Assembly (NCBI GenBank): GCA_963770865.1
Contig: CAVYRD010000013.1
Location: 248,001-312,000, forward strand
Length of the DNA: 64,000 nucleotides
Reading direction: 5' to 3'
Source: Miltoncostaea sp963770865
Lineage (GTDB): Bacteria > Actinomycetota > Thermoleophilia > Miltoncostaeales > Miltoncostaeaceae
Under the pieces are notes generated by a model, which worked only from the letters and a program-made list of their open reading frames with translations, ran no database searches and was not told the DNA's origin. Shown here one piece after another: positions 49,264 through 59,142 of this stretch. The translations under genes were made by a program, and so were the position numbers. Position 1 is the first letter of the stretch; every line of letters starts with the position of its first letter.

Positions 49264-51568
49264 GTGGATCCCGACGGGCTGACACCGAGGGGCGGCACCG
49301 CCCTCGTCGTGGTGCCGGGCGTCGGCGACGACGCGGCCGGGCGACACCGTCGGCTCGATGACGAAGGCGCTGCTGAAGGAGCTCGGCGAGAGCGCCGGCA
49401 GCACCCCGTTCAGGCGGAGCATCGTCGTGCCGGCGCGCGCGACGCCCGGCGACGAGCCCGACCGGCCCGAGGTCCACGAGCTGCACTGCGCCGCCGTCGC
49501 GAGCCCGTCGCTGGCGTCGCCGCTCGTGGTCTACGAGATGCACTGGGCGGACCTCTCGCGCTTCCCGGGCACGCTGCGCCGCTTCGTCCTGACGCTGTAC
49601 GGGATGCTCTTCCAGGTCGCCACGATCGGCATCGAGGCCTACCGGCGGGTCGGGCGCGGGGCCTGGCAGCGGTTGCTGGTGCGCGCCTTCTCGTACGTGA
49701 CGACGGTCTGGATCGTCGGCCTGACGGCCGGCGCGGCGCTGCTCGGGGTGGAGTTCGCGGCGATGGTCAAGGTGGACGCGGCGACGCCGCAGGTCCTGAT
49801 CGCCACCGTGACCGTGCTCGTCGCGGGGGGGCTCGCGTGGTACGGCGACGTGTTCCTGCGCCGCAACGGGTGGCGCTTCACCGACGTCCCGCTCGGCCTC
49901 GGGCGCCCCCGGTGGGCCTTCCTGGCTCATCGCCGGCGCGGTCGCGGCGGTCCCGCTCGCGGTCCACTGGCTGAGCGACCCGGAGCGCTCGCTGCCGCTG
50001 GCCGTCCACGACGTCCTGTGGCAGTGGGTCCGCTGGGTGCTCCCGACGGCGTGGTGCGTCGTGGCGGTGCTCGCGATCGCGCTCTCGGTGACGCTGTTCC
50101 TGCGCATCGCCGGCGGCGCCGACCGGGACGGTGGCTTCCGCGCCCACCGCACCGCGGTGATCAGCGTCGTGGTCGGGGGCCTCGGCATCGCCGTCCTCGG
50201 CGCGCTTCTGGTCGCGGGCACGCTCGCGGTGACCGCGGCGCTCACCGGCAACGGCACGCACGTCCCCGAGGAGGCCGCCACGGAGGTCGGCGCCGGGGAG
50301 GACCCGACCTTCGGGCCCTACGCCACCGAGGTCTTCGCCTATTCCCTGCGCCCCCTCGGCGTCGCCCTCGCCTGCTCGCTCGCGCTGCTCGCCCTCGTCG
50401 TCGTCGTCGCCTTCCCGTACGCGTCGGCCCTCGCACAGGCGAAGGCCCGGCGCGCGCCGAGGGCCCACGGCCCGTCCGTGCTCCTGCTGGCGCTGATCCT
50501 CATCGGGGTCGGCGCTCACGATGCTCGCCCTCGGCGAGTCCGCCGGCGCGGACGTCGCGAGCGCGGCGCTCATGTCGGCCGGGGTCGCGCTCGCCGTCGC
50601 CGGGTGGTGGGCCGACCGGTTCGGGCCGCACGGCGCGCCTCAGCCGATCCGCCGCGGGTTCGACCTGCTCCTGCGCTACCTCGGCGGCCTGCTGCACGTG
50701 CTGGCGCTGGTCGCCGCGCTGGTGGTCGCGTCGCTCGCGCTCCTGGCCGACACGCCGCTGACGTCGTCCCTCGGCACGAGGCTCGACTCGTTCACGACGT
50801 GGCTCTTCTCACCCTTCACCCGGCTCGCGAACGACTCGGACTTCGCGAGCTACGCCCAGATCTCGACGTCGGTCGTCGTGCTGGTCGCCATCGCCGCGCT
50901 GGTGAAGGCCCGGATCTCGGTGTTCGGTAAGGCCCTCGACGTCGCGTACGACGTCGCCACGTACATGCGCGTGCCGCACGGCTCGCCTGCCGAGCACGAT
51001 GCCGTCGAGCCCCCGCGCCGCAAGGTGCTCCGCCGCTACGCGGCCCTGCTCAGCGCACGTCCAGGAGGCCCAGCAGCCGGAGCGGATCGTCATCGCCGCC
51101 CACTCCCAGGGGAGCATCTACACGCTCGCGCTCGTCTTCCGCGACGAGTTCCGCGACGAGGCCGACCTCCAGAACCGCAAGGGATGGACGCTCGCCCCGT
51201 CCTTCGCACCGCCGGCCGGGCGCTTCCGAGCACACGGCGTGCCGGAGTCGCTGCTGCACATCGACCGCCCGCTCCGCCTGCTCACCGCCGGATGCCCGAT
51301 CCTCCAGACCTACGAGCCGAACTTCCCGGGGCAGTACCTCTGGCCGTCGGACCCGGTCGCGGTCGCGCGCGTCCTCGACCGGACCCGGATCGAGAGCTGG
51401 CGCAACGTCTACCGCAGCGGCGACTACTTCGGGCGCGCGCTGTGGTCCCGCACGTGCGACCCGGAGACGGCCCTTCGGCGGCTCAGCGAGCGGTGCATCG
51501 GGCCCGGCCAGCACACCGGCTACTGGAGCGACGCGGAGTTCGCGAAGGAGGTCCTCTCCCTGGTCTGA
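49264..51568 (+). CDS. Large membrane protein with C-terminal serine-hydrolase domain, four frameshifts
   Basis: A single gene of about 765 codons broken by shifts near 49336, 49926, 50508 and 51055. Pieces in order: 'GGTALVVVPGVGDDAAG'; 'DTVGSMTKALLKELG' onward with 'VVYEMHWADLSRFPGTLRRF'; several membrane helices ('LLVRAFSYVTTVWIVGLTAG', 'GGLGIAVLGALLVAGTLAVT', 'YLGGLLHVLALVAALVVASL'); and a C-terminal 'RIVIAAHSQGSIYTLALVFR' with AHSQGS as nucleophile elbow. TAGCGT lies 7 nt before the GTG. It looks like a membrane-anchored lipase/esterase-type protein; no named family is recognised. Whether the gene is intact depends on the shifts being errors. Confidence 0.65.
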
Positions 51569-51612
51569 CCGGCGCGCGCCCCGCGGGGTCCGCGGACCGC
51601 TAGCGTCGCCGT

Positions 51613-53133
51613 GTGACGACCACCCCACCGGCGCCGGCCCCGGCGCGCACCGACCCCCGCGCGGTCGCGGTCATCGTCTTCACGGTGGGCGCCGCGGGCC
51701 TCGGCACGGAGATCGCCGCCGCCCGGTTGCTGGCCCCGTGGTTCGGCGCCTCCACGATCATCTGGGCCAACACCATCGCCACGGTGCTGGTGGCCCTGAG
51801 CGGCGGCTACTGGCTGGGCGGCCGCCTGGCCGACAAGGGCGCCACCCTGCGCGGCCTGACGCGCCTGACGCTGGCCGCCGCCGCGCTGCTGGCTGTGGTG
51901 CCGTTCGTCTCGGGGCCCTTCCTTCGCGAGTCGGTGGACGCCTTCGACTCGCTCAGCGTCGGCGCCTTCGCCGGATCGCTGGTGGCCGTCTGCGCGCTGA
52001 TCGCTGCGCCGGTGCTGCTGCTCGGCACCATCTCGCCGTACGCCGTGCGCCTGTGCGTCACGACGGTCGAGGAGGCGGGGCGCGTCAGCGGGCGCCTCTA
52101 CGCCATATCGACCCTGGGCAGCCTGGCCGGCGTCTTCCTCGCCGCCCTGGTGCTGGTGCCCTTCGCCGGCACGCGGCGCACCTTCCTGGTCTTCGCCACC
52201 GCGCTGGCGCTGGTCTCGCTGATCGGCCTCTCGTGGCGCTACGCCGTGGCGCCGCTCGCCTGCGCGGCGCTGATCGCGCTGCCGGTGGGGACGGTCAAGG
52301 CATCGGGCGACGGGAAGGTCATCTGGGAGGGCGAGACCGAGTACCAGTACGCGCGCGTGCTCCAGCGCCCCGACGGCGAGCGCAGCCTCGAGCTGAACGA
52401 GGGCCAGGCCGTCCACTCGGTCTACACGCCGGGCGAGTGGCTGACCGGCAACTACTGGGATGAGTTCCTCGTGCTCCCCTTCGCCCGTGGCGACCGGCCG
52501 CCGCGCTCGATCGCGATCCTCGGCAACGCGGCCGGCACCACGGCCCGCGCCTACGGGCACTTCTTCCCGGGCGCCCGCGTTGACGGCGTGGAGCTGGACG
52601 GCACCCTCAGCGACATCGGCCGGCGCTACTTCGACCTGGCCGGCCCGGACCTGCACCTGCACACGGCCGACGCGCGCCCCTTCCTGCGCACCACCGACCA
52701 GCGCTGGGACGCGGTGATGGTGGACGCCTACCGCCAGCCCTACATCCCCTTCTACCTCACCACCGAGGAGTTCTTCCGGCTGGTGCGCGAGCGCCTGGAG
52801 CCGGGCGGCGTGGTGATGGTCAACGTGGGCCACCCCGAGGACTCGGACCGCCTGGAGAAGGTGCTGTCGGCCACGATGGGCACGGTGTTCGCCCACGTGC
52901 TGCGCGACCCGAGCCAGCGCGTGAACACCGTGCTTGTGGCCAGCGACGCGCCGATCTCCGGCGACCGGCTGGCGGCCGCCCGTACCCCGGCCGCTCTCGG
53001 CCGGTGGCCGCCGCGGCGGCCGCCCGGCTCGGCCCCCGCCCTGCCCGGCGGCGAGGTCTACACCGACGACCGCGCGCCGGTCGAGTGGCTGATCGACGCC
53101 TCGATCGTGAAGGTGGCCGCCGAGGGCCGCTGA
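51613..53133 (+). CDS. Spermidine synthase-like protein with N-terminal membrane domain
   Basis: A 506-residue protein with a GTG start and TAGCGT 6 nt upstream (leaderless). Residues 15-225 hold about seven membrane helices ('LGTEIAAARLLAPWFGASTI', 'GGYWLGGRLADKGATL'). Residues 255-500 are a spermidine-synthase-like Rossmann domain ('RSIAILGNAAGTTARAYGHF', 'VDGVELDGTLSDIGRRYF', 'WDAVMVDAYRQPYIPFYLTT'). The motif GNAAG replaces the usual GGGDG, so polyamine synthesis is not assured. This fused type is common in bacteria and its product is mostly unknown. No polyamine gene is nearby. Confidence 0.85.
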   Translation: MTTTPPAPAPARTDPRAVAVIVFTVGAAGLGTEIAAARLLAPWFGASTIIWANTIATVLVALSGGYWLGGRLADKGATLRGLTRLTLAAAALLAVVPFVSGPFLRESVDAFDSLSVGAFAGSLVAVCALIAAPVLLLGTISPYAVRLCVTTVEEAGRVSGRLYAISTLGSLAGVFLAALVLVPFAGTRRTFLVFATALALVSLIGLSWRYAVAPLACAALIALPVGTVKASGDGKVIWEGETEYQYARVLQRPDGERSLELNEGQAVHSVYTPGEWLTGNYWDEFLVLPFARGDRPPRSIAILGNAAGTTARAYGHFFPGARVDGVELDGTLSDIGRRYFDLAGPDLHLHTADARPFLRTTDQRWDAVMVDAYRQPYIPFYLTTEEFFRLVRERLEPGGVVMVNVGHPEDSDRLEKVLSATMGTVFAHVLRDPSQRVNTVLVASDAPISGDRLAAARTPAALGRWPPRRPPGSAPALPGGEVYTDDRAPVEWLIDASIVKVAAEGR

Positions 53134-53248
53134 CCCGGCGCTTCTGGCGCCCCGGCGGCTTGCCCGCGCCGCGCGGGCGCCCGTAGGGTCGCGGGCGGGG
53201 GGACCGAGCGCCGCGCGCGCCGCGCCGGCCGGACCGAGGGGGTGGGAC

Positions 53249-54838
53249 ATGGAGGAGCGCCACTCGCGCGAGAGCTACTTCGTCGTCGGCGAGGGGTTGC
53301 TCGGGGACGCGTCGCCCCGCCCCGGCGTCGCCGCGGCGATGTCCATGGAGGACGAGGTGCTGGCCTTCCGCTTCTCGCGGATGGGCCCCCAGGGGCGCGC
53401 CCTCGGCGAGCCCGGGCGGCGCAAGCTCGGGGCGGCGATGACGATCGACGCCGACCAGGCCTCGCACGCCTCGAAGATCCCTGCCGGGTTCACCTACCTC
53501 GGCCAGTTCCTCGACCACGACCTCACGTTCGACAAGAGCAAGCTGGAGGACATCGCCACGGTCCCGGTCGCGACCCTCCTCCAGGGCCGCTCGCCGAGCC
53601 TCGACCTCGACTCGCTCTACGGCCTCGGCCCGGCGGGCACGCCCGAGTTCTACGCGGCCGACAAGGTCCACCTGAAGACCGGCGCCACGGTGAAGGCCGA
53701 CTTCCCCACCGACGGCATCGCCGACAAGCCCCACGCCGGCTTCGACCTTCCGCGGCGCACCAACCGCAAGGCGCTGATCCCCGACGTCCGCAACGACGAG
53801 AACCTCGTCGTCGGCCAGACCCACAACGCCTTCATCCGCTTCCACAACCGGGTGGTCGACAAGCTCGCCGCCGACGGCGTGCCGCAGGCGCAGCTTTTCG
53901 ACAAGACGCGCGAGACCGTCGTGAAGCACTACCAGTGGATGATCCGCTCGGACTTCCTGCCGCGGGTCGTGAAGCCGCAACTGGTCGACGACGTCTTCAC
54001 CAACGGGCGCAAGGTGTTCGAGACCGCGCCGGTGCCGGGGGACCCGCCGACGATGCCGGTCGAGTTCTCGGTGGCCGCGTACCGCCTCGGCCACAGCATG
54101 GTGCGCAGCGCCTACAACTGGAACCACGTCTTCGACGACGGCGGCGGCAGCCTCGACCTGCTGTTCACGTTCTCGGGCACCAGCGGCGACCTGGGCGGCA
54201 ACCCCAAGCTGCCGAGCAACTGGATCGCCGACTTCCGCCGCCTCTACGACTTCACGGAGGCCGGCCGCAACGACCTGCGCCCGATCGTCAAGGGGAAGAA
54301 CAAGATGAACTTCGCGCGGCGCATCGACACGCTGCTGACGGACTTCCTCGCCTTCCTGCCCGACGGCTCGATCGGCGGCCCGGACCCCAAGGCCTTCCGC
54401 CACAACCTGGCCTACCGCAACCTGACGCGGGCCCACATGCTGAAGCTGGCGACCGGCCAGCAGATGGTGAGCCTGATGCGCAGCCGGGGCGTGACGCTCA
54501 CGGCCCTGACCGCCGCGCAGGTCCGCGACGGCAACAAGGGCGCCTCGCTGGCGACGCTCAACGCAGCCCAGCGCGCCGCGCTGGTGAAGGACACGCCGCT
54601 GTGGTTCTACGCGCTGCGTGAGGCCGAGTTCAACGCCGGTCGGCTGGCGGCCGTCGGCGGGCGCATCGTGGCCGAGACGTTCCACCGCGCGATCGAGGGC
54701 AGTCAGATCTCGATCATGGCCGACCCCACCTGGCACCCGACCCTCGGCCCCGACGCCCAGACCTTCCGGATGGTCGATCTGCTCCTGTTCGCGTTCGAGG
54801 GCAAGGCCGCGCTGCTCAACCCGCTCGGCAACGGATGA
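53249..54838 (+). CDS. Animal-type haem peroxidase
   Basis: A 529-residue cytosolic protein of the peroxidase-cyclooxygenase superfamily. 'FTYLGQFLDHDLTFDKS' holds the distal Gln and His near residue 90, 'ALIPDVRNDENLVVGQTHNA' with 'FIRFHNRVV' the next helices, and 'EFSVAAYRLGHSMVRSAYNW' the proximal His with its Arg. Haem-ligating residues are therefore present. There is no signal peptide. GAGGGGGTGGGAC precedes the ATG. Bacterial members are sporadic and of unknown role (peroxinectin-like). The 38-residue gene that follows has its own strong ribosome site. Confidence 0.9.
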   Translation: MEERHSRESYFVVGEGLLGDASPRPGVAAAMSMEDEVLAFRFSRMGPQGRALGEPGRRKLGAAMTIDADQASHASKIPAGFTYLGQFLDHDLTFDKSKLEDIATVPVATLLQGRSPSLDLDSLYGLGPAGTPEFYAADKVHLKTGATVKADFPTDGIADKPHAGFDLPRRTNRKALIPDVRNDENLVVGQTHNAFIRFHNRVVDKLAADGVPQAQLFDKTRETVVKHYQWMIRSDFLPRVVKPQLVDDVFTNGRKVFETAPVPGDPPTMPVEFSVAAYRLGHSMVRSAYNWNHVFDDGGGSLDLLFTFSGTSGDLGGNPKLPSNWIADFRRLYDFTEAGRNDLRPIVKGKNKMNFARRIDTLLTDFLAFLPDGSIGGPDPKAFRHNLAYRNLTRAHMLKLATGQQMVSLMRSRGVTLTALTAAQVRDGNKGASLATLNAAQRAALVKDTPLWFYALREAEFNAGRLAAVGGRIVAETFHRAIEGSQISIMADPTWHPTLGPDAQTFRMVDLLLFAFEGKAALLNPLGNG

Positions 54839-54851
54839 CCGGAGGAGGACC

Positions 54852-54968
54852 ATGCCGAAGGTGCCCGTGACGCCCCCCGACCCCGAGGAGAAGGACCTGG
54901 TGGACGAGCAGGGCGAGGAGTCCTTTCCGGCCTCGGACCCCCCGGAGACCGGGGGCCCCGGGGTCTGA
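54852..54968 (+). CDS. 38-residue SFPASDPP protein
   Basis: ATG at 54852 directly after GGAGGAGG, 13 nt after the peroxidase stop. The product 'MPKVPVTPPDPEEKDLVDEQ' followed by 'GEESFPASDPPETGG' is hydrophilic and probably disordered. The 'ESFPASDPP' tail is a recurring motif of small bacterial proteins of unknown function. Strong ribosome site and tight spacing indicate co-expression with the peroxidase. Confidence 0.6.
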   Translation: MPKVPVTPPDPEEKDLVDEQGEESFPASDPPETGGPGV

Positions 54969-55029
54969 CGCTGACCCGGGACCGCGATGCGTGCGTGAGC
55001 GCGCCGCGGTTCGGGCTATCATCCCGGTC

Positions 55030-55053
55030 GTGGACACCGACCCGGGCCGTTGA
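55030..55053 (+). CDS. Seven-residue leader peptide coupled to CNNM gene
   Basis: TATCAT (55017-55022) ends 7 nt before a GTG that would start a leaderless message. The frame 'MDTDPGR' stops at TGA 55051-55053, overlapping the TTG start of the next gene (TTGA). This would explain how a TTG start with no Shine-Dalgarno is used. It is a prediction from position only. Confidence 0.4.
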   Translation: MDTDPGR

Positions 55054-56360
55054 CGAACGCGGTCCAACTCGCCGCGGCACTCTTCCTGGTGCTGCTGAAC
55101 GGCTTCTTCGTCGCCGCCGAGTTCTCGCTCGCCCGCGCGAGGGTCACCCGCCTCGAGCAACTGGCCGAGACGAGCGGGGCGGCCTTGCTCGCCCGCGAGC
55201 AGGTGCGGCACATCGACCGCTACCTGGCGGCCTGCCAGCTCGGCATCACGCTCGCCAGCCTGGGGCTCGGCTGGCTCGGCGAGCCGGCCTTCGCCGACCT
55301 GTTCCGGCCCGTCTTCGAGGCCATCGGGCTCGGCGAGGGCACCGCCGGGCTGACCGCCGTGATCCTGGCGTTCGCCATCATCACGGCGCTGCACGTGATC
55401 GTCGGCGAGCTCGCGCCGAAGACCGTGGCCATCCAGCGCGCCGAGGCGACGGCCCTCAGCATCGCCCGGCCGCTCGAGGCCTTCCGCAAGGTCTTCGCCC
55501 CGTTCATCCACCTCATGAACGGGGCCGGCAACGCCCTGGTGCGCGCCCTCGGCGTCGAGCCGGCCACCGAGCGCGAGCTGGCCTCGACCCCCGAGGACCT
55601 GCAGATCCTCATCGCCCAGAGCGAGGAGGGCGGGGCCATCGAGCCCGAGGAGGCCGACATGCTCGAGGGCGTGTTCGGGCTCCAGGGGAGCCTCGCGCGC
55701 GACATCATGACCCCGCGGCCCGAGGTGACCAGCCTGATGGCCGACACCCCGGTGCGCGCAGCGCTGGTCGAGGCGCTCGCCACCCGCCACAGCCGCTTCC
55801 CGGTGCTGAACGGCAACGGCGTGCTGGGCGTCGTCCACCTCAGCGAGCTGGCCCGCGCGATGCTGGAGGGCGAGGACACGCCGATCCGCGAGATCGCCGG
55901 CCCGGCGCTCTACGTGCCCGAGACCCAGCCGGTCAACGACCTGCTGCGCCAGCTCCAGGCGCGCCGCGCCTCCCTGGCCGTGGTGCTCGACGAGTACGGC
56001 GACTTCGCCGGCATCGCGACCGTCGAAGACGTGATCGAGGAGATCGTCGGCGAGATCGACGACGAGCGCGACCGCGGACAGGCCGTGGACGAGCGCCCCG
56101 ACGGGCGGCTCATCGTGCGCGGCCACGTGCCGCTGGAGGACCTCGCCGACCACGGCGTCGAGCTGGTGGACGAGACGGTCACCAGCGTCGGCGGCCTCGT
56201 CTTCACCCGCCTGGGCCGCCTGCCGCGCACCGGCGACTCGATCACGGTCGACGGCTGGACCCTGACCGTCGAGGCGACGAGCGGCACGCGGGTGGTGCTG
56301 GTCGCGATCGAGCCGGCCGACGAGGCGGCGCCGCCGGAGCCCGAGCCGGACGAGGCCTAG
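55050..56360 (+). CDS. CNNM/CorC (hemolysin C-like) membrane protein
   Basis: A 436-residue protein with a TTG start. The N-terminal DUF21 domain has about four hydrophobic segments ('LAAALFLVLLNGFFVAAEFS', 'IDRYLAACQLGITLASLGLG', 'LHVIVGELAPKTVAIQRAE'). A CBS pair follows at about 205-330 ('DIMTPRPEVTSLMADTPVRA', 'RASLAVVLDEYGDFAGIATV'), and a CorC_HlyC domain ends the protein ('VDETVTSVGGLVFTRLGRLP'). Such proteins are linked to magnesium/cobalt transport, although named hemolysins. A short leader peptide appears translationally coupled to it. Confidence 0.9.
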   Translation: MTNAVQLAAALFLVLLNGFFVAAEFSLARARVTRLEQLAETSGAALLAREQVRHIDRYLAACQLGITLASLGLGWLGEPAFADLFRPVFEAIGLGEGTAGLTAVILAFAIITALHVIVGELAPKTVAIQRAEATALSIARPLEAFRKVFAPFIHLMNGAGNALVRALGVEPATERELASTPEDLQILIAQSEEGGAIEPEEADMLEGVFGLQGSLARDIMTPRPEVTSLMADTPVRAALVEALATRHSRFPVLNGNGVLGVVHLSELARAMLEGEDTPIREIAGPALYVPETQPVNDLLRQLQARRASLAVVLDEYGDFAGIATVEDVIEEIVGEIDDERDRGQAVDERPDGRLIVRGHVPLEDLADHGVELVDETVTSVGGLVFTRLGRLPRTGDSITVDGWTLTVEATSGTRVVLVAIEPADEAAPPEPEPDEA

Positions 56361-56374
56361 ACGAGGCCCCGGAG

Positions 56375-58289
56375 CTGAGCGCCTCGCACGAGCCGGCCTT
56401 CTCCGGCAGCTCCGCGTGGTCGCGCAACCTGCAGACGCCCCTGCGCCGATTCCTGCGGGCGCAGACCGCGAGCGCCGCCGTGCTGCTGGCGGCGACCGTC
56501 GCGGCGCTGGTCTGGGTGAACGTCGACGCCGGGTCCTACGGCGACCTGTGGGACACCGAGATCGCGATCCGGGTCGGCGACTCGGCGATCTCCCAGGACC
56601 TGCGCGCCTGGGTCAACAGCGGCCTGATGACGTTCTTCTTCTTCGTCGTCGGCCTCGAGGCGCGCCGCGAGTTCGACATGGGCGAGCTGCGCGAGCGGCG
56701 CCGGGTGACCCTGCCGCTGGCCGCGGGCTCGGCGGCATGCTCGTGCCGGTCGCGATCTACCTGGCGGTCAACGCCGGCCGCTCGTCGGCGCAGGGCTGGG
56801 GCGTCGCGATGTCGACCGACACGGCCTTCGCGCTCGGGATGCTCGCGCTGGTCGGGCCGCGCTTCCCGGTCCGCCTGCGCGCCTTCCTGCTGACGGTGGC
56901 CGTCGTCGACGACGTCGTCGCCCTCGCCGTGATCGGGGTGGTCTACAGCGAGGACGTCGCGGTGCCTGCGCTGCTCGCGGCCCTCGGCGTCTTCGCCCTG
57001 ATCGTCGTCGCTGCGCGCGGCGGGCCTCCAGGCGGTGGGCTTCGGCCACGGGCTCGTCTACGCGCTGCTGGGCGGCGCGGCGTGGGTCGCCCTCTACGAG
57101 GCCGGCGATCGAGCCGATCGTGATCGGGCTGGCGATGGGCCTGCTCGCCTACGCCTACCCGGCGGCGCGCGGCGACCTCGAGCGCGCCACCGACCGCTTC
57201 CGGCTCTTCCGCGAGCAGCCGACGCCCGAGCTCGCGCGCGAGGCCCGGCTCGGCCTGTCGTCGGCCATCTCCGCCAACGAGCGGCTGCAGCAGGCCTTCC
57301 TGCCGTGGACCAGCTACGTGATCGTCCCGCTCTTCGCCCTCGCCAACGCCGGCGTCGCGGTCAACGGCGGACTCGCTCGCGCGGGCCTTCACGTCGCCCA
57401 TCACCCTCGGCATCCTCGTCGGCTACGTGGCCGGCAAGCCGGCCGGCATCCTCGGCGCCGCGTGGCTGGTGACGCGCCTGAGCGGCGGGCGCGTGCGGCC
57501 CCCGGTCGGCTGGGCCTCGGTCGCCGGCGCCGGCGCCATCGCGGGCATCGGCTTCACGGTGTCGCTGCTGATCGCGACGCTCGCGTTCACGGGCGCGGAC
57601 CTCGAGGAGGCGAAGATCGGCGTGCTGAGCGCGGCCCTCGGCGCGTCGTTGCTCGCCTGGCTGGTCTTCCGGGCGACGTCGCTGCTGCCGCAGCGCTCGC
57701 GCGCCCGGGCGCTGATCGGCACCGCGACGACGATCGTCGACCTCGCGGTCGCCGGTCGATCCGGAGCGCGACCGCATCCGCGGGCCGCGGGACGCGACGG
57801 TGACGCTGGTCGAGTACGGCGACTTCGAGTGCCCCTACTGCGGCCAGGCCGAGACGGTGATCCGCGAGCTCCTGGCCGGCCACGGCGAGCTGCGCTACGT
57901 CTGGCGGCACCTGCCGCTCAACGACGTCCACCCGCGCGCCCAGCAGGCCGCCGAGGCCGTCGAGGCCGCCGCCGAGCAGGGCGCCTTCTGGGAGATGCAC
58001 GACCTGCTGCTCGACCGCCCGGGCGCGCCGGACGGCGACTTCTCCGCCCTCGCCGCCGAGCTGGGGCTCGACGTGGAGCGGTTCGAGGAGGACTCTGCGG
58101 ATGCACGCCGGCGCCGCGCGCATCGCCGAGGACGTCGACTCCGCCGACCTCAGCGGCGTCTCGGGCACGCCCACCTTCTTCGTCAACGGCCGGCGCCATT
58201 ACGGCGCCTACGACGTCGCCACCCTGTCGGCGGCCGTCCGCGGCGCCAAGGCGCGCGCGGTCGCCGCCGCGCCGGCCGCCGCCCGCTGA
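56375..58289 (+). CDS. nhaA: NhaA antiporter fused to DsbA-like thioredoxin domain, multiple frameshifts
   Basis: One gene of about 637 codons with breaks near 56739, 57014, 57104, 57376, 57748 and 58095. The NhaA part reads 'LRRFLRAQTASAAVLLAATV', 'GLMTFFFFVVGLEARREFDM', 'TAFALGMLALVGPRFPVRLR', 'LTVAVVDDVVALAVIGVVYS' (the two transport Asp in VVDDV) and 'AGAGAIAGIGFTVSLLIATL'. The C-terminal DsbA-type domain has 'VEYGDFECPYCGQAETVIRE' (CPYC) and 'LSGVSGTPTFFVNGRRHYGA'. This fusion is known in actinomycetes. The start is uncertain (CTG 56375; no ATG or GTG in frame). The breaks may be sequence errors. Confidence 0.8.
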
Positions 58290-58292
58290 GCC

Positions 58293-59142
58293 TCAGGCCG
58301 CGGCGGGCTCCACGAGCTGTGGGCCCAGGCCCCCGCGGCCGGTGAGGCAGGTGGCGCCGCAGCGGGCCGCCGAGGGCGAGCGCGGCGTCGAGGTCGCCGC
58401 CGCGGGCGAGCCCCACCGTGAGCCCGGCGGCGAACGAGTCGCCGCAGCCGTAGGAGTCGACCGGCGGGCCCGGCAGCTCGGCGGCGATCCAGCGACCCGT
58501 CGTTCCGTCGTCGCGCACGTAGTGCCCGCCCTTGCCCCCGTCGGTCCAGACCACGGCGGCCGGCGGCACCGGCAGCTGCGCGGGGTCCACGGCCTCGGTC
58601 GGGTCGTCGGCGCTCGCGATCAGCACGTCCGCGCGCACGCCGCTCTCCACGAGCTGGCGCAGTCGCCGGGTGGTGACCACCAGGACGCGCGCGCGCCGGG
58701 CGGCGGCCAGGGTCGCCGAGTCGTGGCCGGTGAAGTAGGCGGCGTCGCACGTCGCGAGGTCGTCCCAGGGAAGCGGGTCCTCGATGCGCGCCGAGGTCGG
58801 CTCGCCGATCACGACGATGGCGCGGTCGCCGGCGGCGCCGACGGCGCTCACCGCACGCGTCTGGTCGGCCTCGCGCACGGCGGCGAGCACGGCGACGCCC
58901 TCGCGCTCCAGCCGGTCGGCCGCGCGCCGGCCGGCCTCGTCGCGGCCGAGGGCGGTGAAGAACAGGCACTCGGCGCCGAGCTTGCGCACCTGCACCGCGG
59001 CCACGGCGCCGCCGCCGGCCGGTTCGTCGAACGGCTCCGCCAGCCGGGTGATCCGCCCCGGCGCCGGCATGTCGCCCAGGCCGTGCGTCACCCACTCCGC
59101 GTGGCCCACGACGGCGACGCGCGGGCGCGCCGCCGCGCTCAT
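58293..59142 (-). CDS. PfkB/ribokinase family sugar kinase, frameshifted near the end
   Basis: About 282 residues. 'EPFDEPAGGGAVAAVQVRKL' holds PfkB motif 1 (GG pair) and 'VDSYGCGDSFAAGLTVGLAR' motif 2 (catalytic Asp). After 'DAALALG' the frame is lost at about 58375. Skipping one G gives 'RCGATCLTGRGGLG' and TGA at 58293-58295, a normal family C-terminus. It phosphorylates a sugar or nucleoside; substrate unknown. The ATG at 59142 overlaps the serine-tRNA ligase stop by four bases. Confidence 0.8.
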
